DNA from: Sarcocystis neurona
Lineage: Eukaryota; Apicomplexa; Conoidasida; Eucoccidiorida; Sarcocystidae
Assembly (NCBI GenBank): GCA_000727475.1
Contig: KL647297.1
Coordinates: 1,298,210-1,362,209, forward strand
Direction of reading: 5' to 3'
Length of the DNA: 64,000 bases
Part shown: piece after piece, positions 11,855 to 21,409 of the stretch
How the letters are laid out: every line of letters starts with the position of its first letter
How positions within the stretch are numbered: position 1 is the stretch's first letter
Notes under the pieces: generated by a model
Databases searched by the model: none
Told to the model about the DNA's origin: nothing
Seen by the model: only the letters and a program-made list of their open reading frames with translations
Program-made: the position numbers and the translations under genes

Positions 11855-14800
11855 ATGCCGCCGTCGCCGCCGCAGGCGCCCTCTACAGGGGTGCTCTTCC
11901 CCCCTTTTCCATCTTGCGCTGCTGCTGCCCCTCCTCCTACAGCTGCTGCTCTTGCCGCTGCTTCTCCTCCTCTTGCTGCTGCTATTCTTCCTGCTGCTGC
12001 TGCTGCGCTGTCTTCACCGCTTCTGTCCATGCCTCCTGCACCTCACACAGCAGCAGTAGCACCCTACACGTGTGCTGCTGCTGTTGCTTCCCCTCCTAGC
12101 CATACCGCTACCCCCCCTGCTGACGTGTCTAGCACTACTGCTGCTGTGTGGAAGCGTGCCAGCGCTGTCTCGTACAGCACTACTACTTCACGAGAATGTG
12201 CCGCTGCCAGCGCTTGGCCGGCGAAATCTCTCACTGCTGCTGTCGCGTACCCGTGCGCCGCGACTGCTCCTCCCGGCCACTCTGCTGCTGCTAACGACGT
12301 CGCGGCTTCGGCGCCATCATCTGCTCCGGCTGCGATATCGTCTAGCGCTGCTGCTGCTTCCTCCATCAATAGCACTGCTGCACCTTTTTCTGTTTCTCCT
12401 TGTATCGCACTCTCGTACCCTCGGCGAACACTGCATACCTTCCTGTCGACGCAGACGAGGAAAGCGTCCGTCTCGTCTTCGCCTGAAAGGCAGCAGGAAC
12501 AGGGAAAACAAGAGCGGCCTCTTTGTACGACGGAGCAGCAGCAACAAAAGTACGTGCAGCAGCAGCAGCAGCAAGCGTACATGCAACAGCAGCAGGAGCA
12601 AAAGGAAGGCCGGAGCGGGTACACACAGGACGAGTTGCTGTCGTCCTTCACAAGGCAACTGAATCTTCGCCCAGCAAGTAGCCTGCTGCACCTTCGCCGC
12701 TGTGCTGGTGTTGCTGCTGCACCTACGGCGCACGCGCCTGCTGCTGCTGCCGCCGCAAGTCCCTGGTCTGCTGCCACTTCTTGGAACTCCTCTCTCCTGG
12801 CTTCTGCTGCTTCTTCTTTTGCTGCTCCTCCTTCTCCTTCTGCTGCACGTCCTCCACCGGGTGCTGCTGCCACTCCTGTCCTCTCTCCTCCTGCCGCTGC
12901 TGCGACGTCGTTCTTTTCTACGGACGGCGCACCCCGCACTGCTCCTGCTGCTGCCGCAGCCGCTGCTGCAGCGTCGGCGCCTTCTTCCTCCTCCGGTACG
13001 CTCTGCACTCCTGCCCCTGCAGGTGGGAAGGCACTCTGCGGTGCTGCTTCGGTGCCACGTCGTGTTAGTGCTGCGGCTGCTGCCTCTCTTCCTGCGTACG
13101 CAGGCTGCGGCTCTCTTTACTGCAGCCCTACCCCTGCTGGACAAGCGGCAACACGAAGTCGAGAAGCCAAACGTTTTGCTCCTGCTGCTGCTGCCGCTTG
13201 TTTCTTCGGGAAAGGAGGTGTTGCGTGCGATGAACAAGGAGATGGAAGAAGAGCAGGAGCAGTGACTCCTACTGACAGCGTAGGCGACAGTGAAGACGCA
13301 GCAAGCAGTTTGGCTTCAACGGGATTCTTAACTTCCCCTGCTTCTTCTGTCCCTGCGTCCGACAGCGAATCTCCGCGCAGCGGGGTTTCTGTGCTTGCTG
13401 CTGCAACGGTAGGCGCCGCAGCAGCAACAGCAGCAGCAAGAAGGCCAGTAGTAGAAACACCAGCTGAAACATTCATAGGCGCAGCAGGCAGAGCAGCAGA
13501 CTCAACAGCGGAAGGAAAAACTCCTCCACTGCTGCTGCACGCGTACTCTTCTCCTACAGGTGCTCCTGCTGCTGCTGGTGAGGCACCAACGACACATGCG
13601 TCGCTGCTGCTGGTCTCAAGCCCAGCAGCAGCAGCAGGGGCAGCAGCCTTTCTTTCAAAAGAAGGAGCAGGAGGGACACTACGAAACACAGCGACAGCAG
13701 CAACAATCCGAAGAGTAGCTGAAGGAACTCCCCGCAGCCGGACTTCAGCGACAACAGCAGCAGCGTGCTGCCCTGCGGGTACAGCCGCAGCCGCAGTACG
13801 CAGCAGCAGTGCAGCAGCAGCAGCAACACCACCGCAAGCCCGAGGGGGAAGGATTCATTCGCTGGGCGCCGCCCGCCTGCAACGGACAGCAGCAGCACAC
13901 CAAACAGCAGCCGCAACTGGGGAAGTAGGTGCAGCAGAAGGTGAAGCAGGGGCACCAGAGGAAGCAGCAACGAGGTCGGCATCTTGTATTAATGGTGAGC
14001 GGGTGACGCCTGAAGATGTGCGAGTTCGGGCTGCTGCGACGCAGCCTGCGGAGAGAAGCAGAGCAGCAGAAGCAGCAGCAGGACGAGGGGGAGGGGCAGG
14101 GTTGAGAAGAAGAGAAGAGACAGCAACAGCGTACGCTCCTCAGGGAGCAGAACTGACAGCAGCTGCAGCAGCGCCCGAAGAAGAAGCAGCAGTCCAAGTG
14201 ACACCAATACGCTGGTCGCCTTTTCAACAGAGACGATCTCTGTCAACAACGGCATGCAGTTCTGTCAACAGCAGCAGCGACAGAAACTCAGCCAAAAGTG
14301 GGGCGTGTGCTGCCGCAGCAGCCGACCTTGCTAACGCTGCGTGCGACACAGACACAGCTGCAGATACCGAGCCTCCGTTCGCCGCTGCTGCTGCCACTGT
14401 TCTTGGGGTGGCGGCAGGCAGCAGCACACGACGGAGGGAGGACTTTCCGAACACCTATGAAACGGCAGCAGTCTACCCCCAGGATTTGAACTGCATGCGC
14501 CAGCAGCTGCAACTCTCGAAGCTGCAGCAGCAGACGCAGGTGCAGCAGCAGCAGCAGCGACCGACGCTGCAGCAGCAGCAACACCCACTGCAGCAGAAAC
14601 AGCAGGTACCTACTCAGCAGCAGCAGCAGGAGGATCTGCTGCAGCAACAAGAAGCTACTCAACAAGGACAGCAGGAGCAGCGTTTGCTGCTGCTGCAGCA
14701 ATCGACGCAAGAGCAGCAGACGCAGATTCAGGAGCAGCAGCAGACGCTGCAGAGGCGGCAGACGCACGTGAACCAGGTTGCCAAGTTCTTCGGGTGGACT

Positions 14801-15013
14801 GAGTCGCAGGGGAACTTGGCAGGGACAACACTAAGGGCTAGCAGCTACAGCAGCACCGGCAGCAGCTGTCACAGCAACGCCAGCAGCAGCAGCGGAAGGG
14901 ACGGCACAAAAGGAAAGGCGCGAGCGGTACGAGCCTGTCCCAAGTCGCTTAGCACCAGACATATTCTAACTAAGCCTGTAAGACTCTCACTGCAAGTGAA
15001 TTTCTCCGACTGA
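11855..15013 (+). CDS. Large alanine/glutamine-rich low-complexity protein
   Basis: An uninterrupted plus-strand frame. The first ATG is at 11855, the frame is open upstream to 11702, and it ends at TGA 15011-15013: about 1,050 codons. It is built of alanine runs with Ser, Pro and Thr, a short glutamine block near 12530-12605, a long Ala-rich middle, a glutamine-rich block at about 14500-14760 and a Ser-rich tail, closing on about 40 residues of ordinary sequence. Long proteins with such homopolymer runs are typical of Eimeria. No catalytic or binding domain is visible and I propose no function. Alanine is coded by GCT in the first half and GCA in the second, so the frame is kept while the triplet repeat changes. 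A frame this long could partly be a by-product of the repeat; the non-repetitive C-terminus and the codon switch argue for real coding. Confidence 0.55.
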   Translation: MPPSPPQAPSTGVLFPPFPSCAAAAPPPTAAALAAASPPLAAAILPAAAAALSSPLLSMPPAPHTAAVAPYTCAAAVASPPSHTATPPADVSSTTAAVWKRASAVSYSTTTSRECAAASAWPAKSLTAAVAYPCAATAPPGHSAAANDVAASAPSSAPAAISSSAAAASSINSTAAPFSVSPCIALSYPRRTLHTFLSTQTRKASVSSSPERQQEQGKQERPLCTTEQQQQKYVQQQQQQAYMQQQQEQKEGRSGYTQDELLSSFTRQLNLRPASSLLHLRRCAGVAAAPTAHAPAAAAAASPWSAATSWNSSLLASAASSFAAPPSPSAARPPPGAAATPVLSPPAAAATSFFSTDGAPRTAPAAAAAAAAASAPSSSSGTLCTPAPAGGKALCGAASVPRRVSAAAAASLPAYAGCGSLYCSPTPAGQAATRSREAKRFAPAAAAACFFGKGGVACDEQGDGRRAGAVTPTDSVGDSEDAASSLASTGFLTSPASSVPASDSESPRSGVSVLAAATVGAAAATAAARRPVVETPAETFIGAAGRAADSTAEGKTPPLLLHAYSSPTGAPAAAGEAPTTHASLLLVSSPAAAAGAAAFLSKEGAGGTLRNTATAATIRRVAEGTPRSRTSATTAAACCPAGTAAAAVRSSSAAAAATPPQARGGRIHSLGAARLQRTAAAHQTAAATGEVGAAEGEAGAPEEAATRSASCINGERVTPEDVRVRAAATQPAERSRAAEAAAGRGGGAGLRRREETATAYAPQGAELTAAAAAPEEEAAVQVTPIRWSPFQQRRSLSTTACSSVNSSSDRNSAKSGACAAAAADLANAACDTDTAADTEPPFAAAAATVLGVAAGSSTRRREDFPNTYETAAVYPQDLNCMRQQLQLSKLQQQTQVQQQQQRPTLQQQQHPLQQKQQVPTQQQQQEDLLQQQEATQQGQQEQRLLLLQQSTQEQQTQIQEQQQTLQRRQTHVNQVAKFFGWTESQGNLAGTTLRASSYSSTGSSCHSNASSSSGRDGTKGKARAVRACPKSLSTRHILTKPVRLSLQVNFSD

Positions 15014-15990
15014 TGTGAGAGAGCAGCAACAGCCCTCGGCTTTCTTCTTCTGCAGCAGCTGTCGCTTTTTTGTTCGAACTCACCGCGTGACCTCCCCCCA
15101 CCCCTTCCTTCTCTCTCTCTATCCGCTACCGGCGGATACGTGTGTGTGTACCCCGATATTCCAGCCTAGTAGAAGACACTGCGCCAGTCTCGACAGGAGT
15201 AGCACTTTCATTTACAGAACCCACGAGCGCGACTACAAGGAAAAATTGCACGTACGCAAGTGGGTGTGCATTCCTGGGTAGCCGAAGCACGGGTATGTGT
15301 TTGTTCTTAGTGCATTCTGCGTTAGAAGGAGGAGTTTCGAGCAAAACAGATGATTTGTCAGTGTTCATCTCGGCACGCGTTACGAGTATGATTGGTGAAA
15401 CGACGGCTCATGTGTATCAACGGAAAAACACACAGACAGCAGAAGCGGCCTGCCAGGAATACTCGTTGTTCGCGTTGTTGTTCTTCCAAGCCTGCGTGTG
15501 CCTGCCTGCCCGTCTATCGCCAGCAGCAGCACGGGAGGAAAGGAAAGAAAAGGAGGAGACTACTTTCCTGCGCGCACGTGTTGAGGATGTGGGCAGACGT
15601 CTGTGACAGAACGAAAAATTCTTCCGGCCAATGCCATTTTGTGCGTCTCTGCTGAGAAGAAAGAGGGGATTTTCGGCCTCTGTCTTGGCTGGGGGACTCT
15701 CTTTCGTACGACGCCGTGCGGCGTCTCTGTTCGTGAACAGACGACGCATGGCGACATTTTTCCTGCGCGTGCATGCGCAATGGCCAGAGTTTTCTCTTCT
15801 GCACAGAGATAGAGAGATGACGTTTCAACTTCTGCGCGGACACGTAGCGGCACTGCGTCATAGAAACGGGACACAGGTCGACTTTTATACAAAGAAAGAA
15901 GTGTCTTTTTGAAGGATTTGCGAAGGTGTTTCTCTCTCTCGCACTCTTCCGCATCTGTTAGTTTCACTAACTTTTTAGTTCTGTCTTGTC
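15014..15990. other. Unassigned stretch downstream of the large frame
   Basis: The composition is ordinary. One plus-strand frame of 155 codons (15142-15606) and an overlapping minus-strand frame (15560-16195) are open. Neither has a recognisable domain or convincing splice sites. The stretch may be 3' untranslated sequence of the preceding gene. Confidence 0.4.
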
Positions 15991-15997
15991 TGCGTGT

Positions 15998-16165
15998 GTA
16001 TATATATATGTATACACACGTGTATACACACATACGTATATATGTATACGTACGTGTGTATATATATAGATATACGGATATATATATATGTATATGTATA
16101 CGTGTGTATATGTGTCTGTATATTGGTAGACGTATGCATCTATATATAGATGTGTATGTGTAGGA
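15998..16165. repeat. TATATG/TACG microsatellite
   Basis: An alternating TA, TATG and TACG tract. Frames across it are Tyr/Ile/Val artefacts. Confidence 0.8.
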
Positions 16166-16394
16166 ATGTGTGGGAGCTCGGAAAACAGCTTTCAAAACAG
16201 CGCAGTGGAGAACTCACTTTACTCGGCCGGCACATTGGCCGAGCAAAAAAACGCCAATTTCTCGTTCATCTACTGACGTATAAGTTGCTGGTGCCTGCGT
16301 GCTTTTGCCTCTGGTGCAGCGCGTAGGAAAGGCGCCAGCGGTGAGCTGCAGCAAATACAGATGCTCCGCCGGCCAGGGGATCCAGGTCCCGTCG

Positions 16395-16820
16395 GTAAGC
16401 CGCGAGGCATAGAGAGAGAAAAACAGGCAGAAGGAAGAGGAAAAAGACACGAAGAAAAGGAAGACGAGACACGGGAGAAAAAAAGGGAAGACACTGAAAG
16501 GGAGAAGAAAGTGGGGTGTAATGGGAAGAGAGAGACAGAGAAAGCATCGCAGAGGAAGAGGGCGAAGAAGGGACGCACTGGTGAGAAGTAGGACAAAGGC
16601 AAGAACAGGAAGAGGGGCAGCAGCGTGAGAGAGGGGGACGGAAAATGTAGACAGAGGAAGTCAACAGCAAGATAGATACAGGAGAAAAAGAAACACAGCA
16701 GCAGTAGCGAGAGGGATTTGGCCCCAATGAAGAAGAAGAGTGATAGCTCAACAGCAGCAGCAGCAGCAAAGAACGGGGGGAAGAATGCGTAGGGAGTAGG
16801 AGAGAAGCAGCAGCAGAGTT
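16395..16820. repeat. Purine-rich tract (plus strand)
   Basis: About 420 bp in which the plus strand is mostly A and G (GAGAGAGA, GAAGAAG and AGCAGCAG stretches). The complementary pyrimidine strand gives a long hydrophobic minus-strand frame that I reject as a gene. Confidence 0.75.
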
Positions 16821-17429
16821 GGATGTGCGTGTGCGACGGCGCGCCATCTGGAGGTTTGTTTGAATCTCTAGCCAGAGCGAAGGGGGGAAAACCACCATCA
16901 ATAACAGGAGAAATACACTTTTTCTCTGCGACCGCTACCAGATACAAACAGAGGACGAAGAAGCGGCAGCAGCACCTCAGAGGAAAAGATGACGCGGAGT
17001 TCTTGCATCTGCTTGTGTGGGGTCGTACGTGTGACAGCAACCGTCGCACCTTTTCGGGGGAAACACGCCTATGTCGTGCCCTCTGCCGTCTACAGGCTTC
17101 GCGCGGAAAATGCAGCGGCGGCGCCAGCAGCAGCATCAGCAGCAGCAGGACGTTTAAATTCTGAGTTTCTATCTGTGTGTGTGGCCAGTCCCCCGGTATA
17201 TGTGTGTTTGCTGCGGCAATGCTCCTGTGTCGGATGTAAATTACGGAGAACGAGTAAAAAGGGAAACAGAAAAGGGGAAAGCAGCTGCAAGTAGAGGTTG
17301 TCGGCAGCGCTTCGGGTAGTCCTGCGTTCTCCCGCAGTATTCTCAAAATACGAAAACTCCAAGAGATTTGTCTGTGTTCGACCATCAGTCCCGCTTGCTG
17401 CTGCTCCTCTACTCCACCATACGGCGAAC

Positions 17430-17735
17430 CTCGGAGAGGCCTATATTTATACATATATGTATGCATAAATTTCTTCTTTCCTTTCTCTGTGTCTTTATCC
17501 CTCTCTCTCCTTTCATATATGTATATGTGTACGTGTGAGCGCACGTGTGTATCTGTCGGTTTTCTCTTTGTATGCATCTTGTCTGTATTTCTCTCCCTCT
17601 CTCGCCAGCTTTCTCTCTCTTTTCCTGTCTGGATCTCTTTATATTTGTCGGTAGATATGTCCAGAGCTGTCTTAGTGTACATGTATATATATATATATGT
17701 GACGACAAAGGAGCAGAAGGTACTCTCTGCTGCAG
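17430..17735. repeat. Pyrimidine-rich and TATATG-containing spacer
   Basis: CTCTCT-type pyrimidine runs with interspersed TATATG. No gene is supported here. Confidence 0.6.
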
Positions 17736-18249
17736 TGTGTTCGTGCGTCGTGCCGCATCCCTTTCTGATTATACTTCTTCACCAGCGGCGGTGGTTCCTG
17801 CTTTTCTTGCTGCTAGACGTGATCCTTGCCGTGGGAGTCAACTGCTGCCGCTGTTGGTCGCTGCTGCTGTGCCCGCTCACCTTCTGTACGGTGTACGCTC
17901 CGGTTTACCGTTGTTGCAGCTGGTGCCGCTTGTTGCTATTGCTTTCCTCTCCTTTGTGGAAGCGACTGGCTTGTATCCGATTGAAGCTGCTGCTGCATCT
18001 GCAGCCTTCTTTTCCCTGCGGCGTTCCACCCGTCTTCCTCCACTCTTTCTTCGGTCTCTCCTCCGTCTTCTTCTACGCGTGCTCCCCTACTTTCTTCTTT
18101 GTTGCTGCTCTGTCTCCACCTTCCCGGCTGCTTCTGCGGCGGCGGCTCCTTCTGCGTGTCTCTCCCTCTGTGCTGCCGTCTCTATCTCGCGCCTTGCTCA
18201 GCATGGGCTGCCACTGCTGCGTCTCCGCTGCGGCTGCTTTGACGCGTAG
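17736..18249 (+). other. CTG/GCT-rich open frame ending in TAG
   Basis: A plus-strand frame, open from 17545, reads Leu/Ala/Val-rich sequence with possible membrane segments and stops at TAG 18247-18249. The frame immediately beyond that TAG, in the same phase, reads complex charged sequence (next entry). The TAG may therefore be the AG of a splice acceptor rather than a translation stop, making this stretch intronic. Confidence 0.35.
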
Positions 18250-18420
18250 GTGCGCGTGGAAACCACGCCGTTGAAGTTGAATAACTGGAGCGTTTCGTGG
18301 CAGGAGGTGCTCTGCTACAACCCGCGGCCGTATGATATCACAGAGGAATTCAAGGAGAACTACGTAGCGATGCGCTCGGAAATGGAGAGAGCAATTACCA
18401 GTATCGTAGACATCGTCTTT
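18250..18420 (+). CDS. Probable exon, possibly N-terminal part of the hydrolase gene
   Basis: About 57 codons of complex sequence rich in Trp, Tyr, Glu and Asn. An acceptor-like GCGTAG lies directly before it and a donor-like GTACGA directly after (junction near 18420/18421). It lies on the same strand as, and upstream of, the alpha/beta-hydrolase exons beginning at 21410, so it could be an early exon of that gene. The link is inference: I found no phase-consistent chain between 18.4 and 21.4 kb. I recognise no motif in it. Confidence 0.38.
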
Positions 18421-19986
18421 GTGGTACGACGGCGTGCGTATATGCTTTTATGAAGGTGTATGCGTTTCTCTGCGTGTTTGTCAACTTCACCAAACGTGTG
18501 GTGATGAGTCTGCTTACGTCGCTTGATAGAAAGTCGTATCTTGGCGAGGAAGAGGCGACAATATCTGCGGTGAACAGTGGACTGCACCAGGGACTGCCTC
18601 GTCGGAGAGCGTCGTATGTGTCCAGCAGCACGGTGGAAGTGTGCACGTGTATATATATAGGGGTGTAAGATTCTGTCGAGTCATGAAAATCTAGACGTAG
18701 AAACGCAGCAGACGTCCCGTCTTGTTGGGTGCACGTACACCAGCGCACGTACTTGTGTGTGTAGCCACACTATAGACTGGTAACGTGTGCGGCGGTTGAC
18801 TTGCTGTTGCCCCCTCCGCCAAAGAACTTCTTCCTCAACGGAGGTGTACGTATGCATGTATAAGCAGTACATACACACGTAGATAAGGAGGATTCTTCCG
18901 AGCGCGCATTGCGTAGGTAAACATGGAGCTGCCTTGCTGCGACTGCAGGGAGCTGCCGGTGGTGGTGAGGTGTAGGCAGGCGAACTGCGTTTACAAAGTT
19001 CTCGGCGTATAACCTGGTAGCCAGAGTGTACAGACACCGCAATCAAGTGGAACACACATTTGTAATACACATCACAATGACTTTGTCCAAAAGGCATCTA
19101 GCTGCGTACTTCCGTAGATCCTGCGGAAGAGGTGTATGTACACCTCATTTTCAGGGAAAATTCGGACGATGTAAGTAAACAGCTGTCAGGACGTCGTCAG
19201 CGTATGTCGCATGGGAAGGTTGCACCGCACTCGTATCCTGTACCCGGCAGCTGCACACGTATTTATCCGTAGACACGTTACACTCGAAAGTGTGTTTGAG
19301 TGTGCAGACAAGCCTCTGGAGCGTACGTACACCGGGCGTTTCTGTCAGATGCAAGGGGGCGTACGACAGGGGAGTGAATGTCGCAAGCACTGTGTCTTCT
19401 TTTCGCAAGTGTGAAAAGGGGAAAATGAGAGTCCGCTGTAAAAAATATGTATTTTCTTCTGTTAGTGCTTTGAGAAGTGTACGTATATATACAGCAGACA
19501 ACCTGCATGTAAATCCCAGACGGTGTCTGTACACTCGGCCCTTTGGATGACTTGGACAGTGTGTACGTACACCGTTTCTGCGAGTTTGCACGGTTGCGCA
19601 CCATGGGTACTCTGCGCTGTTGTTGGTGAAGTACAAGAAAAATTGTAACGCCGCTGTATGTGTACGTGTGCGAAGACTTGCGGAGAAGATGGAAGGAATC
19701 CTCTACGTCCTTGTATGAAGTGCCGCACGGGGCTGTACATACACCCCATGCTCCGTGCCTCACCTGCTGCAATAGTGACGAATTCGCGTCCAAAACTCCC
19801 GTCTCCCTTTCAACTTCGTCGTTGATATGAATGCCCGATAGGTGAATGGACACAGCGAGATAAAGGAAAAAGTGTGTGTACGTATATATATTTCTGCGTC
19901 CCTCTCTCTGTAGTACTGTAGATCTGTGTGAGTATGTATGAGTACATATACATATGTATGTATATGTTTATCTGTATGTGTATATA

Positions 19987-20212
19987 GTGATATGCAGGAT
20001 TATATCGCTCCCTGTATACGTGAAACGTACAACTTTATATACGCACAAACGTACAAGGAAGCACAAGCACGTTCTATCTGCCTATCTACGTGTACATATG
20101 TATACGTATATATATATATACACGTCGTGATGCGCAGGACTATTTCTGTCCCTGTGTACGTAAACCGTATATTTCGTACACGCACAAACGTGCAAGGAAG
20201 CATGTACAAGTA
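19987..20212. repeat. Two-copy tandem repeat, about 140-bp period
   Basis: Copies begin at 19987 and about 20127. Each reads GTGATATGCAGGA (or GTGATGCGCAGGA), then CCCTGTATACGT, then ACGCACAAACGTACAAGGAA with few differences. A TATATA microsatellite separates them. No gene is seen between about 18.7 and 20.9 kb beyond chance-length frames. Confidence 0.75.
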
Positions 20213-20439
20213 ATGTGCCAGCGCTGTTCGCTGTTGGCGTTTTGGGCAGGATCGGAATTTTTCCCATCTCTACCCTCCGTACATCTACCACGCGTATTTG
20301 ATTCCGCCTATACGTCCCCACAGTCCTCTGTCTGCTGCCAGTAAGTTGCCTCGGCCAACTGACAGAAGAAAGAGTGTCTTGCTTCTGTTCTTTTCTGTTG
20401 TTCTGCTGTACTTGCCTGCGGTGCATGCGTTGCGTCTGC

Positions 20440-20770
20440 TGGGGCCAAGCTGGTGAGTGCAGCCGCAGGTCCATGTACGGCTGCCACGGACTTCATGCTG
20501 CTGTAGCTGTTCCGCTGCTGCAACCGGTCCTCCTTTTCCCTCCCCGTTGCTGCTTTGTGCTGACAACGCTCCCTTGCCCGTAGCTTTCTCCGTTCGAGAA
20601 CCACACACCCACCATAGGAGCTGCGGGTTTACGAGCTGCTGCGACAGCAGTCTCGACGGCCTGAGCACTATTTCAGAGAAAAAACAAAAACACTCGTGTC
20701 TCTCTGATGCTTTGCGGCAACTGCTGCTGCCGCTTCTTCCTCCCTAAATTGGTGTTGCGTTTTGCTCTGG
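20440..20770. repeat. CTG-rich tract
   Basis: CTGCTG/GCTGCT triplets with interruptions; open frames occur on both strands. Unassigned. Confidence 0.5.
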
Positions 20771-21069
20771 CTGCTGTTGGTGATTCCGCGGCCACAGAAG
20801 CCTTCGCTGCAGTCTCTGCTCTCGATTTTTTTTGCAAAATTGCGAACCCAGAGTAGAAGTCTGGAGGGAACCGCGGTAAACCACTGATTTAGCTGCTGCC
20901 TAAAAGATCACCGACACGAGAGTTCCGAGACTTCACAAGTAGAGAAGCAATACTGCATCTCGTGTGTTGCAGTACCTGAAGGACTACTGCGAGAGACGCG
21001 CAAACGTTTAAATGCCGGAGAAGGTTAAGACGAGGAAGAACGGAGTCCCGTTTGTTGTAGGCGCCCGTA

Positions 21070-21335
21070 TGTTGCTGCTGCAGCAGCTGCCTTTGTGGTC
21101 GTTCCAGCTGCTCGCGTTGCTAATGCTGCTGCTGCACCTAATGCTGCTGCAGCTACTCCTGCTGTGGCTGCTGCTCGTTCTAGTAGTGTTGTTAGTGCTT
21201 CTCCTGTTGCCGTTGCTGCTCCTGTGGCCGCTCTTCTTGTTGGTCCTCTCCTCGCTGCTGTTGTTGCTCCTGTTGCTGCTGCCGCTGTTGCAGCCGTAGT
21301 AGGTCTTGCTGCTGCTGCTGCTGTTGGGCTGCAGG
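21070..21335. repeat. CTG/GCT repeat block just before hydrolase exon
   Basis: Nearly continuous CTG/GCT/TGT triplets. One plus frame reads Ala/Val-rich sequence ending in a Cys/Gly/Glu-containing segment near 21417; another reads Leu runs. It is likely intronic, or an alanine-run exon of the hydrolase gene. Confidence 0.6.
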
Positions 21336-21409
21336 TATCCAGTGCCACACAAGCGACGACTTGTGGCTGCGGAAAGGGGCATGGAGACGAGTGCGCAGGC
21401 GAGACGCAG

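Noticed and set aside
12064..13237. Two overlapping minus-strand frames of more than 300 codons inside the large Ala/Gln frame
   Set aside because: They are shadows of triplet repeats, reading Ala/Gly or Ser/Arg runs. The plus frame is far longer and ends in non-repetitive sequence.
16270..17682. Minus-strand frame of 470 codons
   Set aside because: It is the complement of the purine-rich tract and TATATG sequence. Its peptide is Ser/Leu/Phe/Cys-rich as dictated by a pyrimidine strand, with no domain or splice evidence.
18681..19853. Minus-strand multi-exon gene with GTGTACGT as donor
   Set aside because: Several complex frames and good acceptors (for example TTTTTTACAG near 19435) tempted a model, but phases could not be chained, and the donor word is palindromic and so equally present on both strands.
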